Notes: generated by a model not told the origin, from the letters alone. A stretch of DNA of 64,000 nucleotides from Chitinophagaceae bacterium C216 (GCA_028485475.2 CP144143.1:3224001-3288000), one strand, 5' to 3'; counted from the first letter of the stretch, positions 1 to 9,264 are shown. Program-made: numbers and translations.

Positions 1-307
1 GTGTATTCAGCCATACAGTAATCCCCTTCTGGTTCATATAATCTATATTGTTGAAAAAGCAGGGGGCACCGCCTCCACAAGATAATACCATCGAATCATG
101 ACTTTCAGTTACCATGTAGAGAATTTCTTTTTCTCTGGTGCGAAAATATTCTTCCCCCTCCTCTTCAAAAATGCTATTTACGGATTTGCCCGCGTCATCC
201 TCAATAAGTTCGTCCAGATCAAAAAAAGGAATACCCAACTTCTGACCCAACTGCCGGCCCCAATAGGTTTTGCCAGCACCCATAAATCCAATCAAATAAA
301 TACGCAT
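1..307 (-). CDS. aroK: Shikimate kinase, N-terminal part (cut by window edge)
   Basis: The minus strand from the ATG at 305-307 reads about 102 residues and runs off the left edge. It begins with a hydrophobic strand and a P-loop (GFMGAGKT, about residues 7-14). A DLDELIE segment follows (about residues 31-37), which in shikimate kinases holds the Mg/shikimate-binding Asp, and then a CGGGAP segment, which matches the shikimate-binding GGG motif. The enzyme phosphorylates shikimate in the chorismate pathway in the cytoplasm. The C-terminal lid and adenine-binding parts lie outside the window, so completeness cannot be judged. Identity is well supported by the order and spacing of the three motifs. 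Confidence 0.9.
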   Translation of the reverse strand, partial: MRIYLIGFMGAGKTYWGRQLGQKLGIPFFDLDELIEDDAGKSVNSIFEEEGEEYFRTREKEILYMVTESHDSMVLSCGGGAPCFFNNIDYMNQKGITVWLNT

Positions 308-345
308 CGTATATTCGTTAAGGTTCCTATAAGATGAACCGATTG

Positions 346-1530
346 TTATTTAAAAGCATTGAACCCCGTTATATCCTGACCGGTTATAAGCAAATGTATA
401 TCATGTGTACCCTCGTAAGTAATCACACTCTCGAGGTTCATCATATGTCGCATCACCGGATATTCGCCTGTAATGCCCATTCCTCCTAAAATCTGTCGAG
501 CTTCTCTACAGATATTTGTCGCTACCTCACAGCTGTTTCTCTTAGCCATGCTCACCTGTTGAGGTGTCGCTTTACCTTCGTTCATTAAAGTTCCTAAACG
601 CCAGTTGAGCAATTGCGCCTTAGTAATTTCGGTAATCATTTCGGCAAGCTTTTTCTGCTGCAACTGAAAAGCCCCGATTGGTTTGCCAAATTGTTGTCTT
701 TCTTTAGCATAGCGCAAGGCTGTATCATAACAATCCATAGCCGCTCCTATTACTCCCCATGCAATACCATAACGAGCTTTGGTAAGACAACTGAGCGGGC
801 CTTTCAGCCCTTTTATACCGGGAAGAATATTTTCTTTAGGCACTTTCACATTATCAAAAACCAACTCACCAGTTGCTGAAGCCCGCAAGCTCCATTTATT
901 ATGAATGGTAGGCGTAGAAAAACCTTCCATGCCTCTTTCTACTATTAATCCGTGAACTTCGCCGCTCTCATCTTTAGCCCAAACTACTGCCACCTGCGCA
1001 TAAGGTGCATTGCTGATCCACATTTTGCTGCCGTTTAGAATAACGTAATCTCCGGCATCTTTAAAATTCGTCAACATTCCTCCGGGATCGCTACCATAGT
1101 TGGGTTCTGTTAGACCGAAACACCCCAGCCACTCGCCGCTAGCCAGCTTGGGGAGATATTTTTGTTTCTGCTCTTCACTACCATACGCATAAATAGGAAA
1201 CATTACTAACGAGCCCTGTACCGATGCTGTAGAACGTACACCGCTATCGCCCCGTTCCAATTCCTGCATCATCAAACCATAACTGATATAATCCAACCCT
1301 CCCCCCCCATACTCGATAGGAATAGTAGGACCGAAACAACCGATTTCGCCTAACTGCTTCACAATATGCTGCGGAAATTCTGCCCGCTGTGCATAGTCTT
1401 CAATAATAGGAGTAATTTCTTTTTTGACGTAAGCTCTTACAGCCGCACGCACCATCAATTGCTCTTCTGTAAGCAGTGCGTCAACATTAAAATAGTCGGG
1501 GCTTTCGAATAAATCCTTGTTTACGGACAT
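346..1530 (-). CDS. gcdH: Glutaryl-CoA dehydrogenase (acyl-CoA dehydrogenase family)
   Basis: This 394-residue protein has the full acyl-CoA dehydrogenase layout: a helical N-terminal domain, a central beta domain with the flavin-binding GLTEPNYGSDPG and WISNAP stretches, and a C-terminal helical domain. The segment YEGTHDIH near residues 372-379 is the glutaryl-CoA dehydrogenase signature, and its Glu (about residue 373) is the catalytic base. The family oxidatively decarboxylates glutaryl-CoA to crotonyl-CoA in lysine and tryptophan breakdown and passes electrons to ETF. No other pathway gene lies beside it. An eight-C run at 1301-1308 encodes part of a Gly-rich stretch, and the frame stays open across it. 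Another acyl-CoA dehydrogenase specificity is possible but less likely. Confidence 0.88.
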   Translation of the reverse strand: MSVNKDLFESPDYFNVDALLTEEQLMVRAAVRAYVKKEITPIIEDYAQRAEFPQHIVKQLGEIGCFGPTIPIEYGGGGLDYISYGLMMQELERGDSGVRSTASVQGSLVMFPIYAYGSEEQKQKYLPKLASGEWLGCFGLTEPNYGSDPGGMLTNFKDAGDYVILNGSKMWISNAPYAQVAVVWAKDESGEVHGLIVERGMEGFSTPTIHNKWSLRASATGELVFDNVKVPKENILPGIKGLKGPLSCLTKARYGIAWGVIGAAMDCYDTALRYAKERQQFGKPIGAFQLQQKKLAEMITEITKAQLLNWRLGTLMNEGKATPQQVSMAKRNSCEVATNICREARQILGGMGITGEYPVMRHMMNLESVITYEGTHDIHLLITGQDITGFNAFK

Positions 1531-1551
1531 AGCAGCAATATTTAAGCTCTA

Positions 1552-1559
1552 CAAAGGTA
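1552..1559 (-). promoter_or_regulatory. -7 element upstream of gcdH
   Basis: The minus strand reads TACCTTTG here, matching the Bacteroidota -7 consensus TAnnTTTG, about 22 bases before the gcdH start codon. A TTG-like -33 element is not clear. Confidence 0.45.
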
Positions 1560-1651
1560 GTGGTAAAACATATAGAAGCATTTGGGCATCATTTACCCAT
1601 TGCATACTATTACAACACACTCATAAAGTCAAATGTCGGTCAAAAAAGCAA

Positions 1652-1677
1652 TAAAAAAAGTGGCTCTCGCCACTTTA
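1652..1677 (-). terminator. Rho-independent terminator for the small membrane protein gene
   Basis: Read on the minus strand, AAAGTGGC and GCCACTTT form an 8-bp stem around a GAGA loop, followed by a T run. It lies just after the stop of the 1689-1880 gene. Confidence 0.7.
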
Positions 1678-1688
1678 CTATTTTTATA

Positions 1689-1880
1689 CTATGCTAGATA
1701 CTGATCTTTCGGCTGTCTTACTACATCTTTATAATCTGAGATCTGCTCAAAAAGCTTTTTATCGACCTTAAATAACTTGTTCTTAAGCCTAGCTTTTTGT
1801 TCAGGCTTCATTTTATACTTCCAGTATGCTATAGCAACCAGTCCCAATGCTATCCAACCGTATTTATAATTTTTATTCAT
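1689..1880 (-). CDS. Small single-pass membrane protein, unknown function
   Basis: This is a 63-residue protein with one hydrophobic segment near the N-terminus (about residues 8-20, WIALGLVAIAYW) and a strongly basic region after it (KYKMKPEQKARLKNKLFK). The rest is polar. That layout suggests an N-out or N-in single-pass inner-membrane protein with a cytoplasmic basic tail, but this is inference. It stands alone between glyQS and gcdH and has its own terminator, which supports a real gene. I do not recognise a family. Confidence 0.55.
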   Translation of the reverse strand: MNKNYKYGWIALGLVAIAYWKYKMKPEQKARLKNKLFKVDKKLFEQISDYKDVVRQPKDQYLA

Positions 1881-1956
1881 AATAACGCTTTAGTGATATA
1901 CCGCCAAAAGCGTGCCGCATTGGAATGTCGACAGGTAAAATGCGATGTATATCCGA

Positions 1957-3426
1957 CTATTTGATCGCTTTTCCTACGATTTCGCCGATTTGATCAATAG
2001 CGATACGCTCCTGTTGCATAGAATCGCGATAGCGAATGGTAACGGTATTATCTTCCTTAGTCTGATGATCTATTGTTACACAGAAAGGCACACCTATAGC
2101 ATCCATTCTTCTATAACGCTTACCGATAGCATCTTTTTCTTCGTAGAAACATTTGAACTCTCCACGATATTTTGCCATGATATCCCTTGCAATTTCGGGC
2201 AATCCGTCTTTCTTAAGCAGCGGGAAGACTGCAAGTTTAATGGGAGCCAATTTCGCCGGAAAACGCAATACTACGCGACTATCCTGTTTGCCATCAGTAC
2301 TCAAATCTTCCTCATCATAAGCTGCACAAATAACGGAAAGGAACATCCGGTCAAGACCAATAGAAGTTTCGATTACATAAGGAACATAGTTGCCATATGG
2401 CTTTCCGGTTTCCGGATTGATTTCGTTATCGAAATACTGCAATTTCTTTTTACTGTACTTCTCGTGTTGTGTTAAGTCGTAATTAGTACGAGAGTGAATA
2501 CCCTCCAGCTCTTTAAAGCCCATAGGGAAGTTATACTCGATATCGCAGGCAGCATCAGCATAAAATGCCAGTTTGGTATGATCGTGGAAACGATAATCCG
2601 AAGCCGGATTACCAAAGCTTAAGTGCCATTTCAATCTTTCTTCTTTCCAATATTCGTACCACTCTTGCTGTGTGCCGGGTCTTACAAAAAACTGCATTTC
2701 CATCTGCTCAAACTCTCGCATGCGGAAGATGAACTGACGTGCCACAATTTCATTTCTGAAAGCTTTACCCACCTGTGCAATTCCAAAAGGGATTTTCATG
2801 CGCCCTGTTTTCTGCACATTCAGAAAATTCACAAAAATTCCCTGAGCTGTTTCGGGCCTTAGATATACTTTATTTTCGTCAGCATTTTCGGAAACAGTCG
2901 AACCAAATTCGGTAGAAAACATCAGATTGAACTGACGTACATCCGTCCAGTTAGCCGTTCCACTTATAGGACATTTGATATTATAGTCGTCAATCAATTT
3001 TTTCAATCCTAGCAGATCGCCTGCAGCATCCAGCTTTTCCATTTCGCTAATCAGTACATCGGCTTCAGCTGCTTTGCCTTGCGCTCTCATTGCATCCGCA
3101 TGAGTTTCGATTAGATGATCCACACGATAGCGCTTTTTACTATCCTTGTTATCGATCATGGGATCGTTAAATCCGTCCACGTGTCCACTAGCCTTCCATG
3201 TGGTAGGATGCATAAAGATAGCGGCATCAATACCCACAATATTATCGTGCATTTGGGTCATGCTTTTCCACCATTGGTCTCTGATATTCTTTTTCAACTC
3301 AGCACCCCATTGCCCGTAATCATATACAGCTTGCAATCCATCGTATATTTCGCTACTGGGAAATATAAATCCGTATTCCTTACAATGCGATATAATCGCC
3401 TGAAATCTGTTACTATCTGTTGCCAT
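1957..3426 (-). CDS. glyQS: Glycyl-tRNA synthetase, single-chain class II type
   Basis: This 489-residue class II synthetase charges tRNA-Gly. It starts with the GlyRS N-terminal region (HCKEYGFIFPSSEIYDGLQAV), has the insertion with a WKASGHVDGF segment, then motif 2 (FRNEIVARQFIFRMREFEQME), motif 3 (ETSIGLDRMFLSVI), and a C-terminal anticodon-binding domain (LAPIKLAVFPL onward). This is the homodimeric archaeal/eukaryotic-like form that Bacteroidota use, not the alpha2-beta2 GlyQ/GlyS form of Proteobacteria. Length is normal for the type (about 460-510). A -7 element sits only a few bases before the ATG, which implies a very short leader. Confidence 0.95.
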   Translation of the reverse strand: MATDSNRFQAIISHCKEYGFIFPSSEIYDGLQAVYDYGQWGAELKKNIRDQWWKSMTQMHDNIVGIDAAIFMHPTTWKASGHVDGFNDPMIDNKDSKKRYRVDHLIETHADAMRAQGKAAEADVLISEMEKLDAAGDLLGLKKLIDDYNIKCPISGTANWTDVRQFNLMFSTEFGSTVSENADENKVYLRPETAQGIFVNFLNVQKTGRMKIPFGIAQVGKAFRNEIVARQFIFRMREFEQMEMQFFVRPGTQQEWYEYWKEERLKWHLSFGNPASDYRFHDHTKLAFYADAACDIEYNFPMGFKELEGIHSRTNYDLTQHEKYSKKKLQYFDNEINPETGKPYGNYVPYVIETSIGLDRMFLSVICAAYDEEDLSTDGKQDSRVVLRFPAKLAPIKLAVFPLLKKDGLPEIARDIMAKYRGEFKCFYEEKDAIGKRYRRMDAIGVPFCVTIDHQTKEDNTVTIRYRDSMQQERIAIDQIGEIVGKAIK

Positions 3427-3433
3427 AAGGTTG

Positions 3434-3441
3434 CAAAAATA
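3434..3441 (-). promoter_or_regulatory. -7 element upstream of glyQS
   Basis: The minus strand reads TATTTTTG, matching TAnnTTTG, ending 8 bases before the glyQS ATG. A transcript from here would be almost leaderless. The -33 region is not clear. Confidence 0.4.
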
Positions 3442-3543
3442 AGCTCTATAAGGTCTTCTTTAAAATTTGCTGTTAAAAATCTGAAAGATACCAAAAACAA
3501 AGCGTGCAGGAGCCATTTCTCTTAAACGCTTGCTATATGAAAA

Positions 3544-3566
3544 TACCCGCAGCTTATCTGCAGGTA
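3544..3566 (-). terminator. Possible terminator after accC
   Basis: On the minus strand an imperfect stem (one mismatch, arms about 8 bases with GCAG/CTGC at the core) is followed by TATTTT. It lies 26 bases beyond the accC stop. The short T run makes it a weak candidate. Confidence 0.35.
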
Positions 3567-3591
3567 CGTATGATTATTGGATTCATTCGGT

Positions 3592-4929
3592 TTACTTCAG
3601 CTGGAATGTTTCCAGGAACTTAGTATTAAAGTTTCCATTGATAAAATCATCATTCTGCATAAGCTGAAGGTGGAAAGGAATCGTAGTTTTAATTCCTTCG
3701 ATCACATACTCACTCAGTGCCCGATACATGGTATCGATGGCTTCCTTTCTGGTACGTGCCACTGCAATCAGCTTGCCGATCATGGAATCGTAGTAAGGCG
3801 GTATGGTATAGCCGGCATATACATGGCTATCCACCCTTACTCCGTGTCCACCGGGTACATGCAAGTTGGTAATTTTACCGGGCGAAGGTCGGAAATCATT
3901 ATAAGGGTCTTCGGCGTTGATGCGACACTCAATGGCATGCATTTCGGGCACATAATCGCGGCCGGAGATTTTTTCACCCGCGGCAATTTTAATTTGCTCT
4001 TTAATCAGATCGAAATTGATTACTTCCTCAGTAACGCAATGCTCTACCTGAATGCGGGTATTCATTTCCATGAAATAGAAATTGTGGTGCTTGTCTACAA
4101 GGAACTCTATAGTTCCCACGCTTTCGTAACCTATGGCTGCAGCAGCTTTCTTAGCAGCTTCGCCCATAGCGGTCCGCAATTCATCGGTAATGAAGGGAGA
4201 AGGCGATTCTTCTACCAGCTTCTGGTGACGACGCTGAATAGAGCAATCGCGCTCACTCATGTGGCAGAAGTTGCCATATTGGTCGCCTGCCACTTGAATT
4301 TCGATGTGGCGGGGCTCTTCGATGTATTTCTCCATATAGAGGCCATCGTTCTTAAACGATGCGGCCGCCTCCATCTTAGCGGTATCGTAGGCTTTTTCTA
4401 GCTCACTTTCGTCCCACACAATACGCATACCTTTTCCGCCGCCACCAGCTGTGGCTTTGAGTATAACGGGATAACCGATTTCTTTTGCAAGTCCTTTGGC
4501 CTCATCCAAACTACTCAGCAGCTTTTCCCCTCCGGGAATAACGGGTACACCAGCCTTAATCATGGTTTCTTTGGCGGTGATTTTATCGCCCATTTTGTTA
4601 ATCATTTCTGCTGTAGGGCCGATAAATTTGATTTTGCTGTCGTTGCAGATCTGAGCAAATTTTGCATTTTCAGCCAGAAACCCATAGCCCGGATGCACTG
4701 CATCGGCATTGGTAATTTCGATGGCGGCCATGATATTGGGAATATTGAGGTAAGACTCGGCACTTGCGGGACGACCAATACATACTGCTTCGTCTGCAAA
4801 CTTTACGTGTAGGCTTTCGCTATCGGCGGTAGAATACACCGCTACGGTTTTAATGCCCATCTCCCTACAGGTCCTGATAATTCGTAGCGCGATTTCTCCC
4901 CTGTTAGCGATTAATATCTTTTTAAACAT
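3592..4929 (-). CDS. accC: Acetyl-CoA carboxylase, biotin carboxylase subunit
   Basis: The 445-residue protein from the ATG at 4927-4929 begins [17 protein letters not shown], the normal start of biotin carboxylases. The frame is open about 30 residues further upstream, but that extension has no family character, so I chose the inner ATG. It has the biotin carboxylase N domain, an ATP-grasp domain with the Gly-rich loop [11 protein letters not shown], the [14 protein letters not shown] catalytic segment, and the C-terminal domain. It carboxylates biotin on AccB using ATP and bicarbonate, the first half of malonyl-CoA synthesis. It follows accB by 37 bases and is almost certainly co-transcribed with it. 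The carboxyltransferase subunits are not in this window. Confidence 0.95.
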   Translation of the reverse strand: MFKKILIANRGEIALRIIRTCREMGIKTVAVYSTADSESLHVKFADEAVCIGRPASAESYLNIPNIMAAIEITNADAVHPGYGFLAENAKFAQICNDSKIKFIGPTAEMINKMGDKITAKETMIKAGVPVIPGGEKLLSSLDEAKGLAKEIGYPVILKATAGGGGKGMRIVWDESELEKAYDTAKMEAAASFKNDGLYMEKYIEEPRHIEIQVAGDQYGNFCHMSERDCSIQRRHQKLVEESPSPFITDELRTAMGEAAKKAAAAIGYESVGTIEFLVDKHHNFYFMEMNTRIQVEHCVTEEVINFDLIKEQIKIAAGEKISGRDYVPEMHAIECRINAEDPYNDFRPSPGKITNLHVPGGHGVRVDSHVYAGYTIPPYYDSMIGKLIAVARTRKEAIDTMYRALSEYVIEGIKTTIPFHLQLMQNDDFINGNFNTKFLETFQLK

Positions 4930-4966
4930 GATGATTCTTAAGTAATGAGATAAGCTTATAATGTAA

Positions 4967-5467
4967 TTATGCTGTTTCCACTTCGAATAACGGCTGATCG
5001 AATTCAACCGGCGAAGCATCCTCTACCAGAATCTTCACGATTCTACCGCTGATTTCACTTTCGATTTCATTAAAAAGCTTCATCGCTTCAATCACGCACA
5101 GCACTTTTCCTGGAGTAATGATATCACCCTCCTCCACATAATTCGCCTTATCAGGAGCAGGTTTGCGATAGAAGGTTCCAATCATCGGGCTTCTAATAAT
5201 AGTGCGATTGCTAGGCGGCGCAGCGGTTTTGGGTTTTTCTTCAGCAGGAGCACTGGTGGGTTGTGAGGCTGCTGGTGCTGCCGGAGCAACTGCCTGTGGG
5301 GCTACCGGCATGGGCAGAGGGTATGGAGAAGGAGCAGATACCACTTGGGTTACTTGTTCCTCTTTTTGTTTTATCGATATTTTGAAATCCTTCTGCTCGA
5401 GAGAGAACTCACCAATGTTAGATTTATTAATCAACTTGATCAGCTCCTGAATTTGCCTGAAGTCCAT
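4967..5467 (-). CDS. accB: Acetyl-CoA carboxylase biotin carboxyl carrier protein
   Basis: This 166-residue protein has the three parts expected of AccB: an N-terminal region that starts [21 protein letters not shown], a Pro/Ala-rich linker (about residues 44-86), and a C-terminal biotinyl domain. The biotinylated Lys is in EAMK (Lys130) with the flanking [14 protein letters not shown]. It carries biotin between AccC and the carboxyltransferase. It is followed directly by accC. The efp gene lies upstream on the same strand but a terminator-like hairpin separates them. Confidence 0.95.
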   Translation of the reverse strand: MDFRQIQELIKLINKSNIGEFSLEQKDFKISIKQKEEQVTQVVSAPSPYPLPMPVAPQAVAPAAPAASQPTSAPAEEKPKTAAPPSNRTIIRSPMIGTFYRKPAPDKANYVEEGDIITPGKVLCVIEAMKLFNEIESEISGRIVKILVEDASPVEFDQPLFEVETA

Positions 5468-5606
5468 ATTTTTTAATTTGACGGGTTTTGGGTTAAAAAC
5501 AAATAAAATTCAATACCACTAAATACATGAACTAAGGTAAGTAAATCACACACATAATGGATAGGATTTTACAGGTATTTTATTATCCTATTGATCTACT
5601 CCCCAT

Positions 5607-5640
5607 AAAAAATGGCTCATTGCGAGACCGAGCCACTTTT
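5607..5640 (-). terminator. Rho-independent terminator after efp
   Basis: On the minus strand GTGGCTC pairs with GAGCCAT across an 11-base loop and is followed by a run of T. It begins 17 bases beyond the efp stop codon and separates efp from accB. Confidence 0.6.
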
Positions 5641-5656
5641 AATAATATATTCCTAA

Positions 5657-6223
5657 TTATTCCTTAACACGCTCCACGTACTCACCGGTTTTGGTATTCA
5701 CACGTATCAGTTCACCTTCATCGATAAACAAAGGAACGTTGATAGTGGCTCCGGTTTCAATAGTGGCGGGTTTTAAAGTACGCGTAGCAGTATCACCTTT
5801 AAGCCCCGGCTCGGTATAAGTAACCTTTACCACAATTTTATCAGGCAACTCCACACTTACAGGTTGATCGGTCTCTGTATTGATAGCAATAGCCACTTCT
5901 TGGCCCTCTTTCAGGAACTGAGGCGCATCAATCAGATTTTCAGATAAGCTGATTTGTTCGAAGGACTCATTATCCATGAAATTGTAGCCTGTTTCGTCCT
6001 TATACAGGAACTGAAAACTTCTTTTTTCTACTCTTACAGGATAAATAGTATCGCCGGAATTCCATGTTTTTTCGATAGTTCTGTTATTATCCACCCCCTT
6101 CAGTTTTGCCCACACTTTTGCTGCTGCACGAGCAGTTTTGTTTTCGCCAAATTCCACTACTGAATAGAGGCTGCCATCGAGTTTAAGGATCATTCCGCGG
6201 CTGATATCTGCTGTATTTGCCAT
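5657..6223 (-). CDS. efp: Translation elongation factor P, Arg32 type
   Basis: This 188-residue protein has the three-domain EF-P layout: a KOW-like N-terminal domain (MANTADISRGM start), the central OB domain (YKDETGYNFMD), and the C-terminal EF-P signature region (VTYTEPGLKGDT). EF-P enters the ribosomal E site and rescues stalls at polyproline. The loop that touches the P-site tRNA reads NKTARAAA, with Arg at position 32 (codon at 6128-6130), instead of the PGKG-type loop with a modified Lys. This closely matches the loop of EF-Ps that are rhamnosylated on Arg32 by EarP (Pseudomonas type, NKSGRNAA). No earP-like gene is in this window. It stands alone between its own -7 element and terminator. 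Confidence 0.95.
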   Translation of the reverse strand: MANTADISRGMILKLDGSLYSVVEFGENKTARAAAKVWAKLKGVDNNRTIEKTWNSGDTIYPVRVEKRSFQFLYKDETGYNFMDNESFEQISLSENLIDAPQFLKEGQEVAIAINTETDQPVSVELPDKIVVKVTYTEPGLKGDTATRTLKPATIETGATINVPLFIDEGELIRVNTKTGEYVERVKE

Positions 6224-6243
6224 TATAAAAATTTTTTAGGGCG

Positions 6244-6251
6244 CAAATATA
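6244..6251 (-). promoter_or_regulatory. -7 element upstream of efp
   Basis: The minus strand reads TATATTTG, an exact TAnnTTTG match, about 20 bases before the efp ATG. No convincing -33 TTG at the usual 17-23 base spacing. Confidence 0.45.
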
Positions 6252-6540
6252 GCACTTTTAAATGCTTTATTACCCTTCCAATAGATAATCTTAGAACTAA
6301 AAAGGCATTTTCTGACGAATACATATTATAATAATAACTATATTTATAGTTTTACAGAAATTATGAAATTTTTTGACATAATTTTCTATATTCGTGTTAC
6401 AGAATTATATTTTTATCAAAAAAATCAATATAAAATCTGAATTTTTATCACATAGTAATAATATTAATATATTAACAATACTCCGGTATCCTATGAAAAA
6501 TTCAGATAACATTTATTTTTTAACATTAAACCTGTATTAA
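6252..6540. other. AT-rich intergenic region between efp and the OmpL-like porin
   Basis: These 289 bases between two divergent genes hold no reading frame of note. They are strongly AT-rich, with many A and T runs and alternating AT stretches near 6464-6480. The right end must carry the promoter of the porin gene, but I could not pick out a clean TAnnTTTG with a partner TTG at a fitting distance. The AT-richness may itself act as an upstream promoter element or a nucleoid-protein target, which is inference only. Confidence 0.5.
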
Positions 6541-7617
6541 ATGAAGGGAAAAGTACTTCTTACAACCAAAGCTCTTTTGATCTCCTCGGTTATTTTTGCC
6601 CAAACCTCAGAAACAGATGAGTCAAAAGGTGAACTGCAAGTTAATGGATCGGTAGATGTCTATTACCGTTACAATTTTGCAAATGCCAAGAACGCCGGAG
6701 AAATCAACAACTTTACCAGCTTTACTAATTCCCACAATTCTATCGAGTTAGGCATGGCATCCTTAACAGCCAGCTATACCAAAGGAAAAGCCGGTTTAGT
6801 CATTGACCTTGGCTTTGGTACCCGTGCACGAGAATTTTCTTATGCCGAGGAACCAGATGGTGCTGGTAATGGCTCCGCAGTATTGCAAAGTATTAAACAA
6901 GCTTATGTAACCTTCAATCCCACCGACAATATTCGAATTTCGGCCGGTAAATGGGGTACTCACCTAGGATATGAAGTTTTGGATCCTCAATATAATAGAA
7001 ATTATAGCATGAGCTATATGTTCTCTTACGGACCATTCTCTCATACCGGTATCAAAGCCGACTTTACACTGGGTAGCGGCTTCGGTATTATGGCCGGTGT
7101 TACCAACCCCACCGATTATCTATCCGCTTCATTTGCTAAAAAGAATATCATAGCCCAGGTAAGTAAAACCGGCGAAGCCGTGAATGCTTATTTGAACTAT
7201 GTAGGGGGTAAAGATCTTGATGGTAACAACCATAATCAGATAGGCCTTACTGCAACAGCTACTATTAGTGACAAATTCTCACTGGGTTACGATGGCACCC
7301 TCAAAATAGTGGATCAATTTGAAGATATATCTAAAAAATGGTGGGGCTCGGCATTATATGTAAATGTAGACCCAACCGAAAAATTTGGCCTTACCCTGAG
7401 AGGTGAATACTTCGATGATAAGGACAAAGGCGGATTAATATTTGGTACCTCTATTATACAAACTACGCTATCGTTCAACATCAAACCTGTGAACGGTTTG
7501 ATGATTATACCCGAGTTCCGACTGGACAGTGCTAAGGATCCTATTTTCACTAAAAATGATGGAGCCGGCACTAAAAGCACCGGAACGTTCCTTTTAGGAG
7601 CTATTTATTCGTTTTAA
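6541..7617 (+). CDS. Outer-membrane beta-barrel porin, OmpL-like (BBP2 family)
   Basis: This 358-residue protein starts with a signal peptide (MKGKVLLTTKALLISSVIFAQ) and continues as alternating polar/hydrophobic strands with frequent aromatic residues, ending in the outer-membrane terminal Phe (AIYSF). The stretch QAYVTFNPTDNIRISAGKWGTHLGYEV, the GPFSHTGIKADF segment and the regular length fit the putative beta-barrel porin-2 family that is common in Bacteroidota. It probably passes small solutes through the outer membrane, but the substrate is unknown. It has its own AT-rich upstream region and a strong terminator, so it is a single-gene unit. Confidence 0.8.
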   Translation: MKGKVLLTTKALLISSVIFAQTSETDESKGELQVNGSVDVYYRYNFANAKNAGEINNFTSFTNSHNSIELGMASLTASYTKGKAGLVIDLGFGTRAREFSYAEEPDGAGNGSAVLQSIKQAYVTFNPTDNIRISAGKWGTHLGYEVLDPQYNRNYSMSYMFSYGPFSHTGIKADFTLGSGFGIMAGVTNPTDYLSASFAKKNIIAQVSKTGEAVNAYLNYVGGKDLDGNNHNQIGLTATATISDKFSLGYDGTLKIVDQFEDISKKWWGSALYVNVDPTEKFGLTLRGEYFDDKDKGGLIFGTSIIQTTLSFNIKPVNGLMIIPEFRLDSAKDPIFTKNDGAGTKSTGTFLLGAIYSF

Positions 7618-7640
7618 CTCTTCTGCTTATGTTCCTCTGA

Positions 7641-7670
7641 AAAAAAGCTCTGCTTATGCAGAGCTTTTTT
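7641..7670. terminator. Bidirectional terminator between the porin and GNAT genes
   Basis: A perfect 13-bp inverted repeat (AAAAAAGCTCTGC / GCAGAGCTTTTTT) around a TTAT loop lies between two convergent genes. The A run on one side and T run on the other allow it to stop transcription from both directions. Confidence 0.9.
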
Positions 7671-7701
7671 CTTTTTTCATAAATTATTTTTCAAATGAGA
7701 A

Positions 7702-8241
7702 TTACCATTCAATAGCACAATTAATCCACTCCCCGTCAAAAGATGCATTGTATTTTTTATAGAAATTAATGGCGGGCTCATTCCAATCTAGCACCTGCCA
7801 ACAGAGTCTTTTAAATCGCTTTTCGCGAGCTTCTTCGATAAGACGGTCAAAAAGCATCTTTCCGATGCCTTTGCCCCGCATATCCTGAGTTACAAGCAAA
7901 TCCTCCAGATACATGCACTGCCCCTTCCAAGTAGAATACCGAATGTAATACAGTGCAAAAGCTACGATTTGCTCCTTTCCTTCGCCATCAGTTGTTGTGG
8001 TAGCTACAAATGCCCACCATACAGGTTTTTCTCCAAAACCGCTTTCTCTGAAATGCTCCAGCGATACGGTTACTTCCTGCGGCGCCCGCTCGTATACCGC
8101 TAACTCATGTATCAGTTCCAGAATACGTTCGCAATCGGAAGCTTGCGCCCTCCGTATTTGAATATTTGAACTCAAGTAGATATTGGTTTTGAGGTTAAAC
8201 AATTGCGTTAATATGCCCACTCTACCAACGTAGCACCCCAA
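7702..8241 (-). CDS. GNAT-family N-acetyltransferase
   Basis: This is a 160-180 residue acetyltransferase of the GNAT fold. The acceptor-binding N-terminus reads [23 protein letters not shown], and the acetyl-CoA-binding motif A reads [25 protein letters not shown], followed by [22 protein letters not shown]. The pattern resembles the diamine N-acetyltransferase (SSAT) subgroup, so a polyamine or small amine is a reasonable but unproven substrate. The only ATG before the domain is at 8239-8241, which overlaps the end of fabH by 34 bases. A GTG at about 8217-8219 or a TTG at 8173-8175 would give a start closer to the domain, so the true start is uncertain. It is translationally linked to fabH. 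Confidence 0.82.
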   Translation of the reverse strand: MGCYVGRVGILTQLFNLKTNIYLSSNIQIRRAQASDCERILELIHELAVYERAPQEVTVSLEHFRESGFGEKPVWWAFVATTTTDGEGKEQIVAFALYYIRYSTWKGQCMYLEDLLVTQDMRGKGIGKMLFDRLIEEAREKRFKRLCWQVLDWNEPAINFYKKYNASFDGEWINCAIEW

Positions 8242-9200
8242 GTAAAACCACCACCAAAAGCAGCCAACACCAGCTTATCGCCTTTTTTCAGCTGTTTTTC
8301 CCATTCCCACAAACACAGTGGTATGGTAGCTGCTGTTGTATTGCCATACTTTTGAATATTTATCATTACTTTTTCACGGGGAAGTCCGATGCGTTCGGCA
8401 GTAGCATCAATGATACGCAGATTGGCCTGGTGTGGTACCAACCAAGCAATATCATTTCCTGTAAGGCCATTGCGCTCCAGCAAATCCGCACTCACATCTG
8501 CCATACCTTTTACAGCAAACTTGAATACGGTTTTTCCCTCTTGATACACGTAATGTTCACGGTTGGTAACTGTTTCAATGGAAGCCGGATAGGCAGATCC
8601 TCCCGCTTTCAAGCGAAGATAATTGCATCCACTGCCGTCGCTCTTCAAAATACTATCCTTTACTCCTAAGCCTTCTTCATTGGGTTCTAACAATACCGCA
8701 CCCGCCCCGTCACCAAAGATAATGCAGGTAGTACGGTCGGTATAATCCACTATGGAGCTCATTTTATCCGCACCCACTACAACTACTTTTTTGTAGCGGC
8801 CACTCTCGATAAAGCTGGCTCCCTGAACCAAAGCGAACAGAAAACCCGAGCATGCAGCTGATATATCATACCCAAAAGCATTGACAGCACCTACTTTATC
8901 CGCTACCAAATTGGCCGTTGCTGGAAAAACCATGTCGGGAGTTACAGTAGCTACTATAATGCACTCAATCTCTTCGGGGCCGATACCTCGTTTTTTTAGC
9001 AGATCCAACACTGCGGGAACTACCATTTCGCTGGTGCCCTTTCCTTCGCCTTTTAAAATTCTACGTTCCTCAATACCAGTGCGGGTGCGTATCCACTCGT
9101 CACTGGTTTCCACCATTTTCTCTAAATCAAAGTTCGTAAGCTTGTCTTCAGGAACATATCCACTCACTGCAGTTATTGCAGCCGTAATTTTTGTTGCCAT
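8208..9200 (-). CDS. fabH: Beta-ketoacyl-ACP synthase III
   Basis: This 330-residue thiolase-fold enzyme starts fatty-acid synthesis by condensing acetyl-CoA (or a branched acyl-CoA) with malonyl-ACP. The catalytic Cys117 is in DISAACSGF, the His in VPHQANLRI and the Asn in [11 protein letters not shown], which completes the Cys-His-Asn triad. [12 protein letters not shown] near residues 36-47 is the usual FabH N-terminal motif. In many Bacteroidota fabH sits beside efp, accB and accC. Here it is about 2 kb away from efp, with a porin and a GNAT gene in between. FabH enzymes of this phylum often prefer branched primers, but specificity cannot be read from the sequence. Confidence 0.94.
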   Translation of the reverse strand: MATKITAAITAVSGYVPEDKLTNFDLEKMVETSDEWIRTRTGIEERRILKGEGKGTSEMVVPAVLDLLKKRGIGPEEIECIIVATVTPDMVFPATANLVADKVGAVNAFGYDISAACSGFLFALVQGASFIESGRYKKVVVVGADKMSSIVDYTDRTTCIIFGDGAGAVLLEPNEEGLGVKDSILKSDGSGCNYLRLKAGGSAYPASIETVTNREHYVYQEGKTVFKFAVKGMADVSADLLERNGLTGNDIAWLVPHQANLRIIDATAERIGLPREKVMINIQKYGNTTAATIPLCLWEWEKQLKKGDKLVLAAFGGGFTWGATLVEWAY

Positions 9201-9264
9201 CTATTTAGTTTAAAAATTAGCCCCAGATATTTAACAAAAACTGTTAGTCACTGTTTAAGGATGC

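Noticed and set aside
1301-1308. Eight-C run in gcdH as a frameshift point
   Set aside because: The reading frame passes through intact and encodes Gly residues expected in the family.
1945-2475. Open frame of 176 codons on the plus strand inside glyQS
   Set aside because: It lies antisense to a strongly supported synthetase, has no family motifs, and is explained by the codon pattern of the real gene.
3577-4401. Open frame of 274 codons on the plus strand over accC
   Set aside because: It is antisense to accC and its residues show no domain pattern.
6373-6400. TTGACA followed by TATATT as a sigma70-like promoter before the porin
   Set aside because: The spacing is only about 8 bases, too short, and Bacteroidota use TTG/TAnnTTTG elements instead.
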